Part shown: in pieces, positions 8,953 to 18,282 of the stretch
Layout of the letters: every line of letters starts with the position of its first letter
Numbering within the stretch: the stretch's first letter is position 1
Source: Flavobacteriaceae bacterium
GTDB lineage: Bacteria > Bacteroidota > Bacteroidia > Flavobacteriales > Flavobacteriaceae
DNA length: 64,000 bases
Direction of reading: 5' to 3'
Assembly: GCA_028279515.1 (NCBI GenBank)
Contig: JANQNQ010000004.1
Coordinates: forward strand, 372,001-436,000
Notes under the pieces: model-generated
What the model saw: the letters and a program-made list of their open reading frames with translations, nothing else
Databases searched by the model: none
What the model was told of the DNA's origin: nothing
Translations under genes and position numbers: made by a program

Positions 8953-11538
8953 ATGCCTAGAAAAAGAAAAATCGAACGATTCAATGAGAATGTACTCTCA
9001 AAGTATCAGATCTACAATAGTATTTTTATAACGCTTCCGTTTGATGAGATCAGTAATACTGGGGTGTTATTGCCACTTTTCAGTGAGGTTTGCGAAAAGG
9101 GATATGAACAAGGAAAAGATCCATCACAAATTGTCAATTCCTTTTTCAGAAAGTATTTTGAAAACCCTTCTGACGAAGAGAAGATAGACCTGCTGTTTCG
9201 TTTCATACAATATATCGAACGCCAAGTGGTATTATTTGATGCCATCGAAGACGCTTCCTTTTCGATTGTCAATAATATGGACGGCCGTGGTACACTGCGT
9301 AATGTAAAAGAAGAAGCACAAGCCAAAAACAAACTTGAAGAGCTTCGTTCGTACTTAGAGCGCTTCCGAGTACGCCCTGTGTTAACAGCACATCCAACAC
9401 AGTTTTATCCTGGCGCCGTTCTGGGAATCATTACAGACCTTGCGGTTGCCATCGAGAAAGACGATCTATTAATGATCAAAAAACTTTTGGCGCAACTAGG
9501 GAAGACCCCTTTCTTCAAAAAGGAAAAGCCAACTCCCTATGACGAGGCGGTCAATCTTATTTGGTACTTAGAGAATGTATTCTATCATTCCGCAGGAAAA
9601 ATATATAATTACATTCAGGATAACATTTTTGAAGGAAACCAGCTCCAGAATCAGGTTGTTGACCTTGGCTTTTGGCCTGGTGGGGACCGTGACGGAAACC
9701 CGTTTGTAACCACTGATATTACGCTGAAAACAGCCGAAAGGCTCAGAAAAACGGTACTTAAGAACTATTTCAAAGATGTTCGGGTATTGAAAAGAAGGGT
9801 TACGTTCAACGAGGTTGATAAGTTGATTGCAGAAATTGAAGTTGCCCTATACAAAAGCATCTATGAAACAGATAATACAGAATTTACTTTAGATAGACTT
9901 ATCGGTCTGCTTACAGAGACAAGAAACATTCTTATCGACAGGCATCAGTCGCTCTTTTTAGAAGACGTTGATGACTTACTCAATAAGGTACGTCTCTTCG
10001 GGTTCCATTTTGCATCGTTAGACATTCGTCAAGATTCAAGGGTACACAACTCGGTGTTTGCAGCCATTGTGAGTGAAATGGACGGAAAGGAAAACAATCC
10101 CTTTAGCACGGCCGACTACGATAAACTCTCGTTAGACCAAAAAGTCGAGTTGTTAAGCAACGTAACAGGTGATTTGGATGCAGAAGGATTTAAAGACGAG
10201 ATGGTATGCTCAACGTTGGGCTCTATTAGAGCGATGAAGCACATCCAACAAAAGAATGGAGAGCGCGGATGCAACCGATACATTATTAGTAATAGCGGCA
10301 ACGTATTGAACATGCTCGAAGCGTTTGCCATGTTGCGCCTTAGCGATTGGGAAGCACCAACCGCAGATGTGGTTCCGTTGTTTGAGACGGTACCAGATCT
10401 TGAAGTAGCACATCAAGTGATGGAAGACATGTACAACAATCCCGTTTATGCCGAACATTTGAAGCGCCGTGGAAACAAACAGGTCATCATGCTTGGTTTC
10501 TCTGACGGAACAAAAGATGGCGGATACTTCATGGCCAACTGGGGAATCTTTAAAGCTAAGGAGGCCTTGACAGAAGTGTCTCGAAAGTACGATGTAACCG
10601 TTGTCTTCTTTGATGGTAGAGGAGGGCCACCAGCGCGTGGCGGTGGTAATACGCATCAATTCTATTCTTCACTTGGCAAATCTGTTGAAGACGAAGAGAT
10701 ACAGCTAACGATTCAAGGACAAACGATTAGTTCTAACTTCGGAACGCCTGAGTCTTGCCAGTATAACTTGGAACAATTACTGAGTTCGGGTATTGCCAAC
10801 GAAGTATTCTCGAAAGGTGAGGGAGTCATGTCAGAAAGTGATCGAAAAACCATGAATCTCTTGGCTGACAAGAGCTATGAGACCTATGTAGCGTTCAAGC
10901 AGCATCCTAAGTTCCTTCCGTATTTAGAGCGCATGAGTACCTTAAAGTACTATGCGAAGACCAATATCGGAAGCCGTCCGTCAAAACGTGGCAAGTCTGA
11001 TAAATTAGTATTCTCTGACCTTCGGGCAATTCCTTTTGTGGGAAGTTGGAGTCAGCTAAAACAGAACGTCCCTGGATTCTACGGTGTAGGGACCGCTTTG
11101 AAAATGTTTGACGACAAAGGGCAATTCAACAAGGTGCGTATGTTGTATCAGAATTCAGCATTCTTTAGAGCGCTGATCGGCAATAGTATGATGAGTCTCA
11201 CCAAATCCTTCTTTCAGTTAACCGCATATATGAAGGATGACGAAGAGTTTGGTACTTTTTGGGAGGTCATTCACAACGAATATACGTTGACCAAATCACT
11301 ATTGCTCAAGCTTACAGGCTATACCGAGCTTATGGAAAATGAACCTGCCGGTAGAGCGTCGATTCAAGTACGCGAGCAGATCGTACAACCCCTGTTGACC
11401 ATTCAGCAATTCGCGTTGAAAAAGATTCAAGACCTTCAAAAAGATGCCAATGCTGACAAGGACGAACAGGAGGTATACGAGAAGATGGTGACACGCTCAC
11501 TGTTTGGAAACATTAACGCAAGTAGAAATTCAGCTTAA
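8953..11538 (+). CDS. ppc: phosphoenolpyruvate carboxylase
   Basis: Converts PEP and bicarbonate to oxaloacetate, refilling the TCA cycle. 861 residues from the ATG at 8953; an upstream in-frame extension (to 8905) overlaps the terminator and promoter and is rejected. Signature motifs: VLTAHPTQFYPG (catalytic His region), FWPGGDRDGNPFVT, MLGFSDGTKDGGYFMANW and FFDGRGGPPARGGG (catalytic Arg/glycine loop). It is slightly shorter than enterobacterial PEPC and lacks the exact C-terminal NTG ending, as in other Bacteroidota versions. The DinB gene follows after 9 bases and is likely co-transcribed. Confidence 0.95.
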   Translation: MPRKRKIERFNENVLSKYQIYNSIFITLPFDEISNTGVLLPLFSEVCEKGYEQGKDPSQIVNSFFRKYFENPSDEEKIDLLFRFIQYIERQVVLFDAIEDASFSIVNNMDGRGTLRNVKEEAQAKNKLEELRSYLERFRVRPVLTAHPTQFYPGAVLGIITDLAVAIEKDDLLMIKKLLAQLGKTPFFKKEKPTPYDEAVNLIWYLENVFYHSAGKIYNYIQDNIFEGNQLQNQVVDLGFWPGGDRDGNPFVTTDITLKTAERLRKTVLKNYFKDVRVLKRRVTFNEVDKLIAEIEVALYKSIYETDNTEFTLDRLIGLLTETRNILIDRHQSLFLEDVDDLLNKVRLFGFHFASLDIRQDSRVHNSVFAAIVSEMDGKENNPFSTADYDKLSLDQKVELLSNVTGDLDAEGFKDEMVCSTLGSIRAMKHIQQKNGERGCNRYIISNSGNVLNMLEAFAMLRLSDWEAPTADVVPLFETVPDLEVAHQVMEDMYNNPVYAEHLKRRGNKQVIMLGFSDGTKDGGYFMANWGIFKAKEALTEVSRKYDVTVVFFDGRGGPPARGGGNTHQFYSSLGKSVEDEEIQLTIQGQTISSNFGTPESCQYNLEQLLSSGIANEVFSKGEGVMSESDRKTMNLLADKSYETYVAFKQHPKFLPYLERMSTLKYYAKTNIGSRPSKRGKSDKLVFSDLRAIPFVGSWSQLKQNVPGFYGVGTALKMFDDKGQFNKVRMLYQNSAFFRALIGNSMMSLTKSFFQLTAYMKDDEEFGTFWEVIHNEYTLTKSLLLKLTGYTELMENEPAGRASIQVREQIVQPLLTIQQFALKKIQDLQKDANADKDEQEVYEKMVTRSLFGNINASRNSA

Positions 11539-11547
11539 AATATCACA

Positions 11548-12063
11548 ATGAAAATAGGCATATTAGATACAAAAGAATACAACCCGTACTACGGTATGTA
11601 TATCAACAAGGTTGGTGATCGTTCTCTATTAGATGGGCTTCGTGACACAGCAGTTGAAACAAAAGCTTTTTTAGAAGCGATTCCTTCAGACAAACATGAT
11701 TTCGCTTACGCGGAAGGGAAGTGGACCATCAAAGAGCTATTACTCCATCTTGTTGATGCCGAGCGTATATTTACGTATAGAGCGCTTCGCTTTGCACGGA
11801 AGGATAAAACACCCGTTCCAGGTTTCGAGCAAGATGATTATGTGACCCCTTCAAAAGCCGGAAGCCGAAGCATGGCATCATTGATAGCTGAGTTTGAAGC
11901 TGTGCGAAAGGCGACTATTTTATTGTTTGAAAGTTTTGATGACGAAATGCTCGAAAGTATTGGCGAAGCCAGCGGAAGCGACATGTCAGTAAGGGCCATA
12001 GGGTTCGTGACCATCGGGCATGCGCAACATCACATAGATGTGATAAAGGAGCGCTATTTGTAG
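11548..12063 (+). CDS. DinB-family (DinB_2) four-helix protein
   Basis: 171 residues. The family pattern of three metal-binding histidines on a four-helix bundle is visible: LLLHLVDAERIF around residue 70 and GHAQHHIDVIKERYL at the C-terminus. The segment ARKDKTPVPGFEQDDYV between helices is common in Bacteroidota DinB_2 proteins. Relatives include bacillithiol-dependent and other thiol transferases as well as DNA-damage-induced proteins; the substrate is unknown. It lies 9 bases after ppc. Confidence 0.8.
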   Translation: MKIGILDTKEYNPYYGMYINKVGDRSLLDGLRDTAVETKAFLEAIPSDKHDFAYAEGKWTIKELLLHLVDAERIFTYRALRFARKDKTPVPGFEQDDYVTPSKAGSRSMASLIAEFEAVRKATILLFESFDDEMLESIGEASGSDMSVRAIGFVTIGHAQHHIDVIKERYL

Positions 12064-12066
12064 TCC

Positions 12067-12354
12067 TTACTCTTGTGCGGTTTCTTTCTCTGTTGATGCC
12101 TCGGCATCTTCACCTTCAAACTCTTCCTCCACAACAACATTGTCAAAGTTGGTCATAGTGTAATGTAACTTGCTGCTAACTTTGACAAGGTAAATGGTTT
12201 TGGTGGTACGTACTTCGACAGCCTCGATGATTTCGTTGTGGTGATTTTCAAACGTAATGATGTCCGAATCACCATAACCATCCGGGTATTTGCTTACCAA
12301 CAAATTAAGAATCCTAGGGGTGAGTTTCTTATAATCTACTATAACACGTTTCAT
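12067..12354 (-). CDS. conserved small acidic-tailed protein
   Basis: About 95 residues from MKRVIVDYKKLT (start 12354); in-frame ATGs at 12363 and 12372 would add 3 or 6 residues. Not recognised beyond resembling a small protein widely conserved in Bacteroidota. The N-terminal 70 residues look globular (LVSKYPDGYG, IEAVEVRTTKTIYLVKV). The last 25 residues are Glu-rich low complexity. It is convergent with the DinB gene, 3 bases apart, and upstream of it lies a 150-base gap before aroB with no gene seen. Confidence 0.7.
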   Translation of the reverse strand: MKRVIVDYKKLTPRILNLLVSKYPDGYGDSDIITFENHHNEIIEAVEVRTTKTIYLVKVSSKLHYTMTNFDNVVVEEEFEGEDAEASTEKETAQE

Positions 12355-12526
12355 AGAACTCATTTTGGGCACGGTTATTCTATAAAAAGGTCTTCGAAAT
12401 TTACCTTTGCAATCCGAAGTTTGGAAAGCCTAGGGTTGGGTTTCGTAAAGGATCGGTGTTAGTCGCGTTTTCCTATTACTAAAATTAGCAATTTATTTTA
12501 AAAGTACGAAACCCTAAGTGCATTTT

Positions 12527-13594
12527 TTAATGGCTGTAATACGCAAAGGACTCCATAATCAATTCATTGCTTACTTTTCTGTCTATCAGTGTCTTGCCTA
12601 CATCTTCGAGTAAGACAAAATTGATGTTTCCGTGTGAGTTTTTCTTGTCGTATTTGAGTAGGTCAATGATGGCTTCGTAATCTTCACCTTCAAAAGAAAC
12701 GTTTCCGTAGATAGAGAGAATGGTATCCTTAATTTCGGTCAATTTTGCTTCTGGAAACCCTTCCTGTTTGGCCGAGATATACGTGGCCAAGATCATTCCG
12801 ATGGCGATGGCCTCACCATGCAGTAGATCTTCTTTTTTATCATTCGTCAGAAAGTACGACTCGATGGCATGACCTAGGGTATGACCATAGTTCAATGTTT
12901 TTCTGATACCGTCTTCTTTAAGATCTTCAGTGACTACGTTGTTCTTGATAACGACCGATTGGTGGATGAGTTGATCCAGGTCGTTAAGGTCAAGCGTCGA
13001 AAGATCCGACAGCTTTCCCCAATAATTCGCATCCTGAATGAGTCCGTGTTTTAGCATTTCAGCCAAACCGCTACGCATCTGGTTGCTTGGCAATGTATCT
13101 AAAAAGGAGGTGTCGATCAACACCATTTGCGGACTACTAATGACGCCTATCTGATTTTTCAGATTTCCAAGGTCTACACCCGTCTTTCCGCCCACAGAAG
13201 CATCCACCATGGCTAGCAAAGAGGTGGGGACATTGATATAGTCAATTCCTCTTTTAAACGTACAGGCAACAAACCCGCCAAGGTCAGTGACCACGCCACC
13301 TCCGAGGTTGATTATTACACTCTTACGGTCGCCATCTAAAGAAGAAAGCGCTTCCCAAACACCCAAACAAGTTTCAATGTTCTTGTAATGCTCTCCAGCT
13401 TCAATCTCGATTACTTCGATATCATATTCACCTTCCACTTTTCCCAAAAAAGGAGCCAAACAATATTGATGAGTGTTGGTGTCGACCAATAGAAAGATCT
13501 TCGAATAATTGCTGTCGACTAAATGTTCGTTTAGCTTTTGATAGCATGTTTCGTTGAAATGCACATAATGGTCGGTTGAATAAATCGAAGTCAT
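12527..13594 (-). CDS. aroB: 3-dehydroquinate synthase
   Basis: Second step of the shikimate pathway: DAHP to 3-dehydroquinate, NAD- and metal-dependent. 355 residues from the ATG at 13594; a frame extension of nine residues upstream lacks family similarity. Motifs: GGGVVTDLGGFVA (NAD binding), NVPTSLLAMVDASVGGKTGV, NYGHTLGHAIE (metal-ligand His) and LLHGEAIAIGM (second metal His). It is divergent from proline dehydrogenase with a gap of about 95 bases. Confidence 0.95.
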   Translation of the reverse strand: MTSIYSTDHYVHFNETCYQKLNEHLVDSNYSKIFLLVDTNTHQYCLAPFLGKVEGEYDIEVIEIEAGEHYKNIETCLGVWEALSSLDGDRKSVIINLGGGVVTDLGGFVACTFKRGIDYINVPTSLLAMVDASVGGKTGVDLGNLKNQIGVISSPQMVLIDTSFLDTLPSNQMRSGLAEMLKHGLIQDANYWGKLSDLSTLDLNDLDQLIHQSVVIKNNVVTEDLKEDGIRKTLNYGHTLGHAIESYFLTNDKKEDLLHGEAIAIGMILATYISAKQEGFPEAKLTEIKDTILSIYGNVSFEGEDYEAIIDLLKYDKKNSHGNINFVLLEDVGKTLIDRKVSNELIMESFAYYSH

Positions 13595-13661
13595 GAAATT
13601 AGGTTTCAAAATGCAAAGCAAAATAACACCTTTTTCGGCAAATAGTTATTACTTCATTAGC

Positions 13662-13669
13662 TATATTTG
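13662..13669 (+). promoter_or_regulatory. -7 element of the proline dehydrogenase promoter
   Basis: TATATTTG matches the Bacteroidota TAnnTTTG consensus, 20 bases before the ATG at 13690. No clear -33 TTTG is seen at the right distance. Confidence 0.5.
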
Positions 13670-13689
13670 CTTTGCAAAATTCAAAAAAA

Positions 13690-14856
13690 ATGGACCGTAT
13701 TTTTGACAATACTGCAAATGCATTCTCCCTAAAAAGCGATTCTGAACTAGAACGCGCTTATTTTCTATTCAAACTTATTGCAAACGAACCACTGGTTCGT
13801 ATCGGTACAGCGGTAACTAACTTTGCGATCAAAGCACACCTTCCGGTAGAAGGTTTGATCAGGGCCACGGTCTTTGATCACTTTTGCGGAGGGACCACTG
13901 AAGAAGACTGTATGCCTGTCGTAGATCGAATGTTCGAGAAAGGGGTTTGCTCAGTGTTGGACTATTCGGTAGAGGGAAAGGAAGAAGATGCACAGTTTGA
14001 TGCGGCCATGGAGAAGACCTTGAAGACCTTGGATTTTGTCAAGGAAAAGGACGCCATCCCTTTTGCGGTCTTTAAACCAACAGGATACGGAAGATTCGAA
14101 TTGTACCAAAAAATAGGAGAGGGGGTCGAACTCAACGCCGAAGAGCAAGACGAATGGAATCGTGTGGTAGAGCGCTTTGACCGTACATGTAAAAAGGCAT
14201 ACGACCTAGATGTAGCATTGCTCATCGACGGTGAAGAAAGCTGGATGCAAGACGCAGCAGATAAGCTCGTGGCTGATATGATGCGCAAGTATAACAAGGA
14301 GAAAGCCATTGTTTATAATACCTTACAAATGTATCGTTGGGATCGATTAGATTATCTAAAGCAATTGCATATTGACGCCAAAGTACAAGGGTTTCACATC
14401 GGAATGAAATTGGTACGTGGCGCCTACATGGAAAAGGAAAACGACCGCGCTGAAGAGAAAGGATACAGGTCACCCATTTGCCCTTCGAAACAAGCAACCG
14501 ATGACAATTTTAATGAAGCGGTAACCTATATGCTGGCTAATTTGGATGTCATGTCTATTTTCGCTGGAACACACAATGAGGAGAGCTCATACCAAATCAT
14601 GCAGCAAATGAAAGAGAAGGGAATTCCTAATAACGACAACCGAATCTGGTTTGGACAATTGTACGGAATGAGCGACCACATAAGCTTTAACCTAGCGCAT
14701 GAGGGATACAACGTGGCAAAATACTTGCCATTTGGCCCAGTGCGTGATGTGATGCCGTACTTGATCAGAAGAGCTGAAGAAAACACTTCTGTAGCCGGAC
14801 AAACAAGCAGAGAACTGAACCTTTTAAAAGAAGAAAAGAAGCGTAGAAAGCTTTAA
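13690..14856 (+). CDS. proline dehydrogenase
   Basis: FAD enzyme oxidising proline to pyrroline-5-carboxylate at the membrane. 388 residues from the ATG at 13690; a TTG six codons earlier is in frame but lies between the promoter and this ATG. The TIM-barrel ProDH fold is indicated by KLVRGAYMEKEND, the family RGAY motif, by FAGTHNEESSYQIM (which resembles the ATHN segment), and by the C-terminal YLPFGPVRDVMPYLIRRAEEN, which binds substrate through arginines. It is a monofunctional PutA-N type, without an aldehyde dehydrogenase domain. Confidence 0.93.
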   Translation: MDRIFDNTANAFSLKSDSELERAYFLFKLIANEPLVRIGTAVTNFAIKAHLPVEGLIRATVFDHFCGGTTEEDCMPVVDRMFEKGVCSVLDYSVEGKEEDAQFDAAMEKTLKTLDFVKEKDAIPFAVFKPTGYGRFELYQKIGEGVELNAEEQDEWNRVVERFDRTCKKAYDLDVALLIDGEESWMQDAADKLVADMMRKYNKEKAIVYNTLQMYRWDRLDYLKQLHIDAKVQGFHIGMKLVRGAYMEKENDRAEEKGYRSPICPSKQATDDNFNEAVTYMLANLDVMSIFAGTHNEESSYQIMQQMKEKGIPNNDNRIWFGQLYGMSDHISFNLAHEGYNVAKYLPFGPVRDVMPYLIRRAEENTSVAGQTSRELNLLKEEKKRRKL

Positions 14857-14984
14857 TTCAAGGACTTACATTTCTATGTTAGGGCTAACAGAAGGCCTTC
14901 TATGTAATTTAACGAAACTATAAGAGTATTCATGGGACAATACTGCTAAATTAGAGGTTTGTAACAACCAAAACATTGTTCAAC

Positions 14985-17843
14985 ATGAAATACTACCAAC
15001 TGAAATTCATAGCCATTCCTTTGGCTGTGATGTTACTCTTTTCTTGTAAAAAAGAAAGTGAGGGTGGCAAAGGACACGGTGAAGCTACTTCCTTCACCAT
15101 TGATTACGAAAAAATAACGCTAGATAATGGGTTAGAAGTCATTTTACATAAAGATGACTCAGATCCGATCGTTGCGGTTGCAACCGTGATTCATGTGGGG
15201 TCAAATCGAGAAAAGCCAGGTCGTACAGGATTTGCTCATTTCTTTGAGCACATGTCTTTCAACGATTCAGAGAATGTTCCAAGAGGGGCTAACAGAAAGG
15301 TGATCCCAGAATGGGGAGGTTCGCGTAATGGAGGAACCTGGTCTGATGGCACTATCTACTACGAAGTAGTTCCAAAAGATGCCTTCGAGAAGATCATGTG
15401 GATTGATTCGGATCGATTGGGCTATATGATCAACACCGTTACTGATGCGGCACTCGAAAGAGAAAAGCAAGTAGTGAAAAACGAAAAGCGAGAACGCACT
15501 GATAATGTGCCTTACGGACATACTAACGAGGTGATCAGAGCCAACCTATATCCAAAAGACCATCCTTACAACTGGACGGTTATTGGGTCCTTACCAGATT
15601 TGCAAGCCGCCACTTTGGATGATGTGAAAGAATTCTATGAAAAATATTACGGAGCAGGTAATGCTACGTTGGCCATTGCAGGAGATATTGATATCGAAGC
15701 GACTAAGAAATCGGTAGAAAAATGGTTCGGTGAGATCAGAAAAGGCCCAGAGGTCGGTAAGATGGACCCGATGCCCGTAGCATTGACCGAAACCAAATCA
15801 CTTTATTTTGAAGACAACTTTGCCAGGTTACCAGAAATGCGGATGATCTTCCCAGCTGTTGAATCGTATCACGAGGATGAATATGCCCTAAATATTCTAG
15901 GTCAGATTTTAAGCGGAAGCAAAAAATCTCCCTTGTATAAAAAGGTGGTAGAAGAGAAAAAGCTCGCGCCAAATGTGGGCACTTTTAATAGTGCTAGTGA
16001 GTTGAGTGGTGAGTTCATCTTTAGAGTGCGTGGTAATGCCGGAGTAGATTTAGACAGCATTAAAGTTGCGATTGACGAGGCCTTGGTCGATTTTGAGACC
16101 AATGGTTTTGACGAACAAGAATTGACACGTATCAAAGCAGAACTGGAAACTGGGTTGTATCAAGGTGTAAGCACGGTACTTAACAAAGCCTTTCAATTAG
16201 CGCAAGACAACGAATATATCGGTGATCCTGGCTACATCACAAAAACAGCAGAATTGACCAATGCAGTCACTAAAGAAGATGTGATGCGTGTGTATGAAAA
16301 GTACATCAAAGGAAAGAACTACATTATGACCAGCTTTGTCCCAAAAGGACAGAAAGAGCTGATTGTTGATGGTGCTACTTTAGCCGAAGTCTATCAAGAA
16401 GAGATCAAGCAAAACGTAGCCAACGAAGAAGTTTCGCAAGGTGAAGAGGCACAATACGAGAAGACGGTGACCAAACATGACCGCTCTGAACCCGGCTTTG
16501 GAGACCTTCCATTGTTCAAGTCTCCTGATGTTTGGACGTCCGAAGCTTCTAACGGCATGAAACTCTACGGAATTTATAATGATGAAGTACCGCTTGTGTC
16601 TTTCAACATCGGATTTGAAGGCGGACACCTTTTGGATCCAAAGGACAAATCTGGGGTGGCGAATCTGTTGTCGGACCTAATGATGGAAGGGACTGCGAAC
16701 AAAACACCAGCCGAACTTGAAGAGGCCATTGGCTTGCTTGGAGCATCGATCAACGTATTTAGTGGCTCAGAGAGTTTTGGTATCTCAGGAACGTGCTTGG
16801 CTAAGAATTTTGACGCTACTTTGGCGTTGGTTGAGGAGATCTTGCTACAACCGCGTTGGGATCAAAAAGAATTTGACAGACTGAAGAAGGCGCTTCAAAC
16901 CGGTTTAAAAGGAAGAGAAGCGAATCCGTCGGCGATTGCCAACCTCGCCTTCAACAAATTGGTGTATGGAGAAGACCATATTTTGAGCATTCCTTCATCT
17001 GGAACATTAGAATCTGTTTCTGGCATCACCATGGACGATTTAAAAGCATACTACGAAAAGAATCTTTCTCCGTCTGTGGCGGTATTCAACGTAGCAGGTT
17101 ACGTAAATCAAGACCAAGTGACCGCTGCGTTACAATCGATCAGTAGCAACTGGAGTGCTAAGGATGTAACCATGCCAAAATATTCACTTCCTACAGAAAC
17201 ACATGCAGGAAAGATATTCTTTATCGACGTACCAGGCGCTAAGCAATCAGTGATCTATGCTGGTAAATTGGCACTGTCTGGTAACGATGAAAATGCCAAC
17301 AACTTAGATTTCGCCAATGAAATTCTAGGCGGTGGTTCTAGTGGTAGACTGTTTCAAACGTTGCGAATAGAGAAGGGGTACACCTACGGAGCATACTCAG
17401 GAATTCGTGGCTCTTCGGATGTGGCACCATTCGTGGCGCGAAGCAGCGTACGAGCAAATGCAACCCTTCCGTCTTTAAAAATATTCGAAGATTTAATTGG
17501 AAACTATGCTGACAACTTCTCTGATAATGAAGTAGAAGTGACCAAGACCAAAGTGTTGAAAGCCAGCACCCGCGCTTATGAAAGCTTGGGGCAAAAGCTT
17601 GGGATACTTGGTGAGATCAGCAAATACGGAAAGCCGTTGGATTATTTAGAGCAGGATCAGAAAGAATTGGTATCGATGACCAAAGAAGATTTTCAGACAA
17701 CCATCAAGCAATACTTGAATGAAGATCAGATGTTTTACGTAGTGGTTGGTGATAAGGCCTCACAGCTGGACATGGTGAATCAATTTGGAAAAGGAGATGC
17801 GATTGAATTAGATATCTACGGAAATCCAATGACCGCACAATAG
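14985..17843 (+). CDS. M16 (insulinase-type) zinc metallopeptidase, lipoprotein
   Basis: 952 residues from the ATG at 14985 (a TTG three codons earlier is less likely). Residues 1-20 are a lipoprotein signal (VMLLFSCKKE), so it is anchored in a membrane facing the periplasm. The first M16 half (about 35-480) has the inverted zinc motif HFFEHMSF (HxxEH) and the downstream ALEREKQVVKNEK segment with the third glutamate. The second half (about 510-945) keeps the fold but has LLSDLMMEG where the motif would be, so only the first half is catalytic, as in many two-domain M16B proteins. A strong terminator follows. Confidence 0.92.
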   Translation: MKYYQLKFIAIPLAVMLLFSCKKESEGGKGHGEATSFTIDYEKITLDNGLEVILHKDDSDPIVAVATVIHVGSNREKPGRTGFAHFFEHMSFNDSENVPRGANRKVIPEWGGSRNGGTWSDGTIYYEVVPKDAFEKIMWIDSDRLGYMINTVTDAALEREKQVVKNEKRERTDNVPYGHTNEVIRANLYPKDHPYNWTVIGSLPDLQAATLDDVKEFYEKYYGAGNATLAIAGDIDIEATKKSVEKWFGEIRKGPEVGKMDPMPVALTETKSLYFEDNFARLPEMRMIFPAVESYHEDEYALNILGQILSGSKKSPLYKKVVEEKKLAPNVGTFNSASELSGEFIFRVRGNAGVDLDSIKVAIDEALVDFETNGFDEQELTRIKAELETGLYQGVSTVLNKAFQLAQDNEYIGDPGYITKTAELTNAVTKEDVMRVYEKYIKGKNYIMTSFVPKGQKELIVDGATLAEVYQEEIKQNVANEEVSQGEEAQYEKTVTKHDRSEPGFGDLPLFKSPDVWTSEASNGMKLYGIYNDEVPLVSFNIGFEGGHLLDPKDKSGVANLLSDLMMEGTANKTPAELEEAIGLLGASINVFSGSESFGISGTCLAKNFDATLALVEEILLQPRWDQKEFDRLKKALQTGLKGREANPSAIANLAFNKLVYGEDHILSIPSSGTLESVSGITMDDLKAYYEKNLSPSVAVFNVAGYVNQDQVTAALQSISSNWSAKDVTMPKYSLPTETHAGKIFFIDVPGAKQSVIYAGKLALSGNDENANNLDFANEILGGGSSGRLFQTLRIEKGYTYGAYSGIRGSSDVAPFVARSSVRANATLPSLKIFEDLIGNYADNFSDNEVEVTKTKVLKASTRAYESLGQKLGILGEISKYGKPLDYLEQDQKELVSMTKEDFQTTIKQYLNEDQMFYVVVGDKASQLDMVNQFGKGDAIELDIYGNPMTAQ

Positions 17844-17865
17844 AATACATTAATTTTTAAAATAG

Positions 17866-17893
17866 AAACGGCGCTGATTGGCGCCGTTTTTTT
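17866..17893. terminator. Rho-independent terminator
   Basis: Perfect stem AAACGGCGC / GCGCCGTTT (17866-17874, 17881-17889), loop TGATTG, then T residues to 17893. It serves the M16 gene and, on the other strand, the convergent gene ending at 17908. Confidence 0.92.
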
Positions 17894-17907
17894 ATTGTAA
17901 AAAGTAT

Positions 17908-18282
17908 CTACTGAAGTACTTTAATACGTTTAATGTTGGCAATACTATCGCAGTTTTCAACAAAAAGTTGCAGTTTCTTTTCATTGCTGACCCCATTGAT
18001 AGTATAGGTTTTACAAGAGTCGAGCTTTGTATTGCTGCTGTCAAAGTCAACGTCTCCCGAACTCAACACATTGTATATGTCTAAAGTGTCAATGGTCTTA
18101 TTGTCAATCAACTGTTGCACGAGAGGGTCATAGTTTTTCTCCTTGATTCGTATATTTTTAAGCACGCGCGCATTTGGCCCGTACTCGCAGGATGTCTTTT
18201 TTCCGCTTAAAAAAAATGCAAGAATTACTAATCCGATAGAAAATCCGCCAAGGTAAAACCCAACTCTACGTAATAGTGTCAT
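17908..18282 (-). CDS. small single-TM protein, unknown function
   Basis: 124 residues. One N-terminal membrane helix (about residues 8-26) is followed by SGKKTSCEYGPNARVLKNI and a soluble domain with three further cysteines/charged patches (SCKTYTINGV, VENCDSIANI). I do not recognise a domain. Its first base overlaps the last base of the alanine dehydrogenase gene, so the two are translationally linked; this pairing looks like a conserved neighbour rather than a pathway partner. Confidence 0.75.
   Translation of the reverse strand: MTLLRRVGFYLGGFSIGLVILAFFLSGKKTSCEYGPNARVLKNIRIKEKNYDPLVQQLIDNKTIDTLDIYNVLSSGDVDFDSSNTKLDSCKTYTINGVSNEKKLQLFVENCDSIANIKRIKVLQ

Noticed and set aside
13962-14309. 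Minus-strand frame of 115 codons inside proline dehydrogenase
   Set aside because: It overlaps a well-supported gene and has no recognisable domain or start context.
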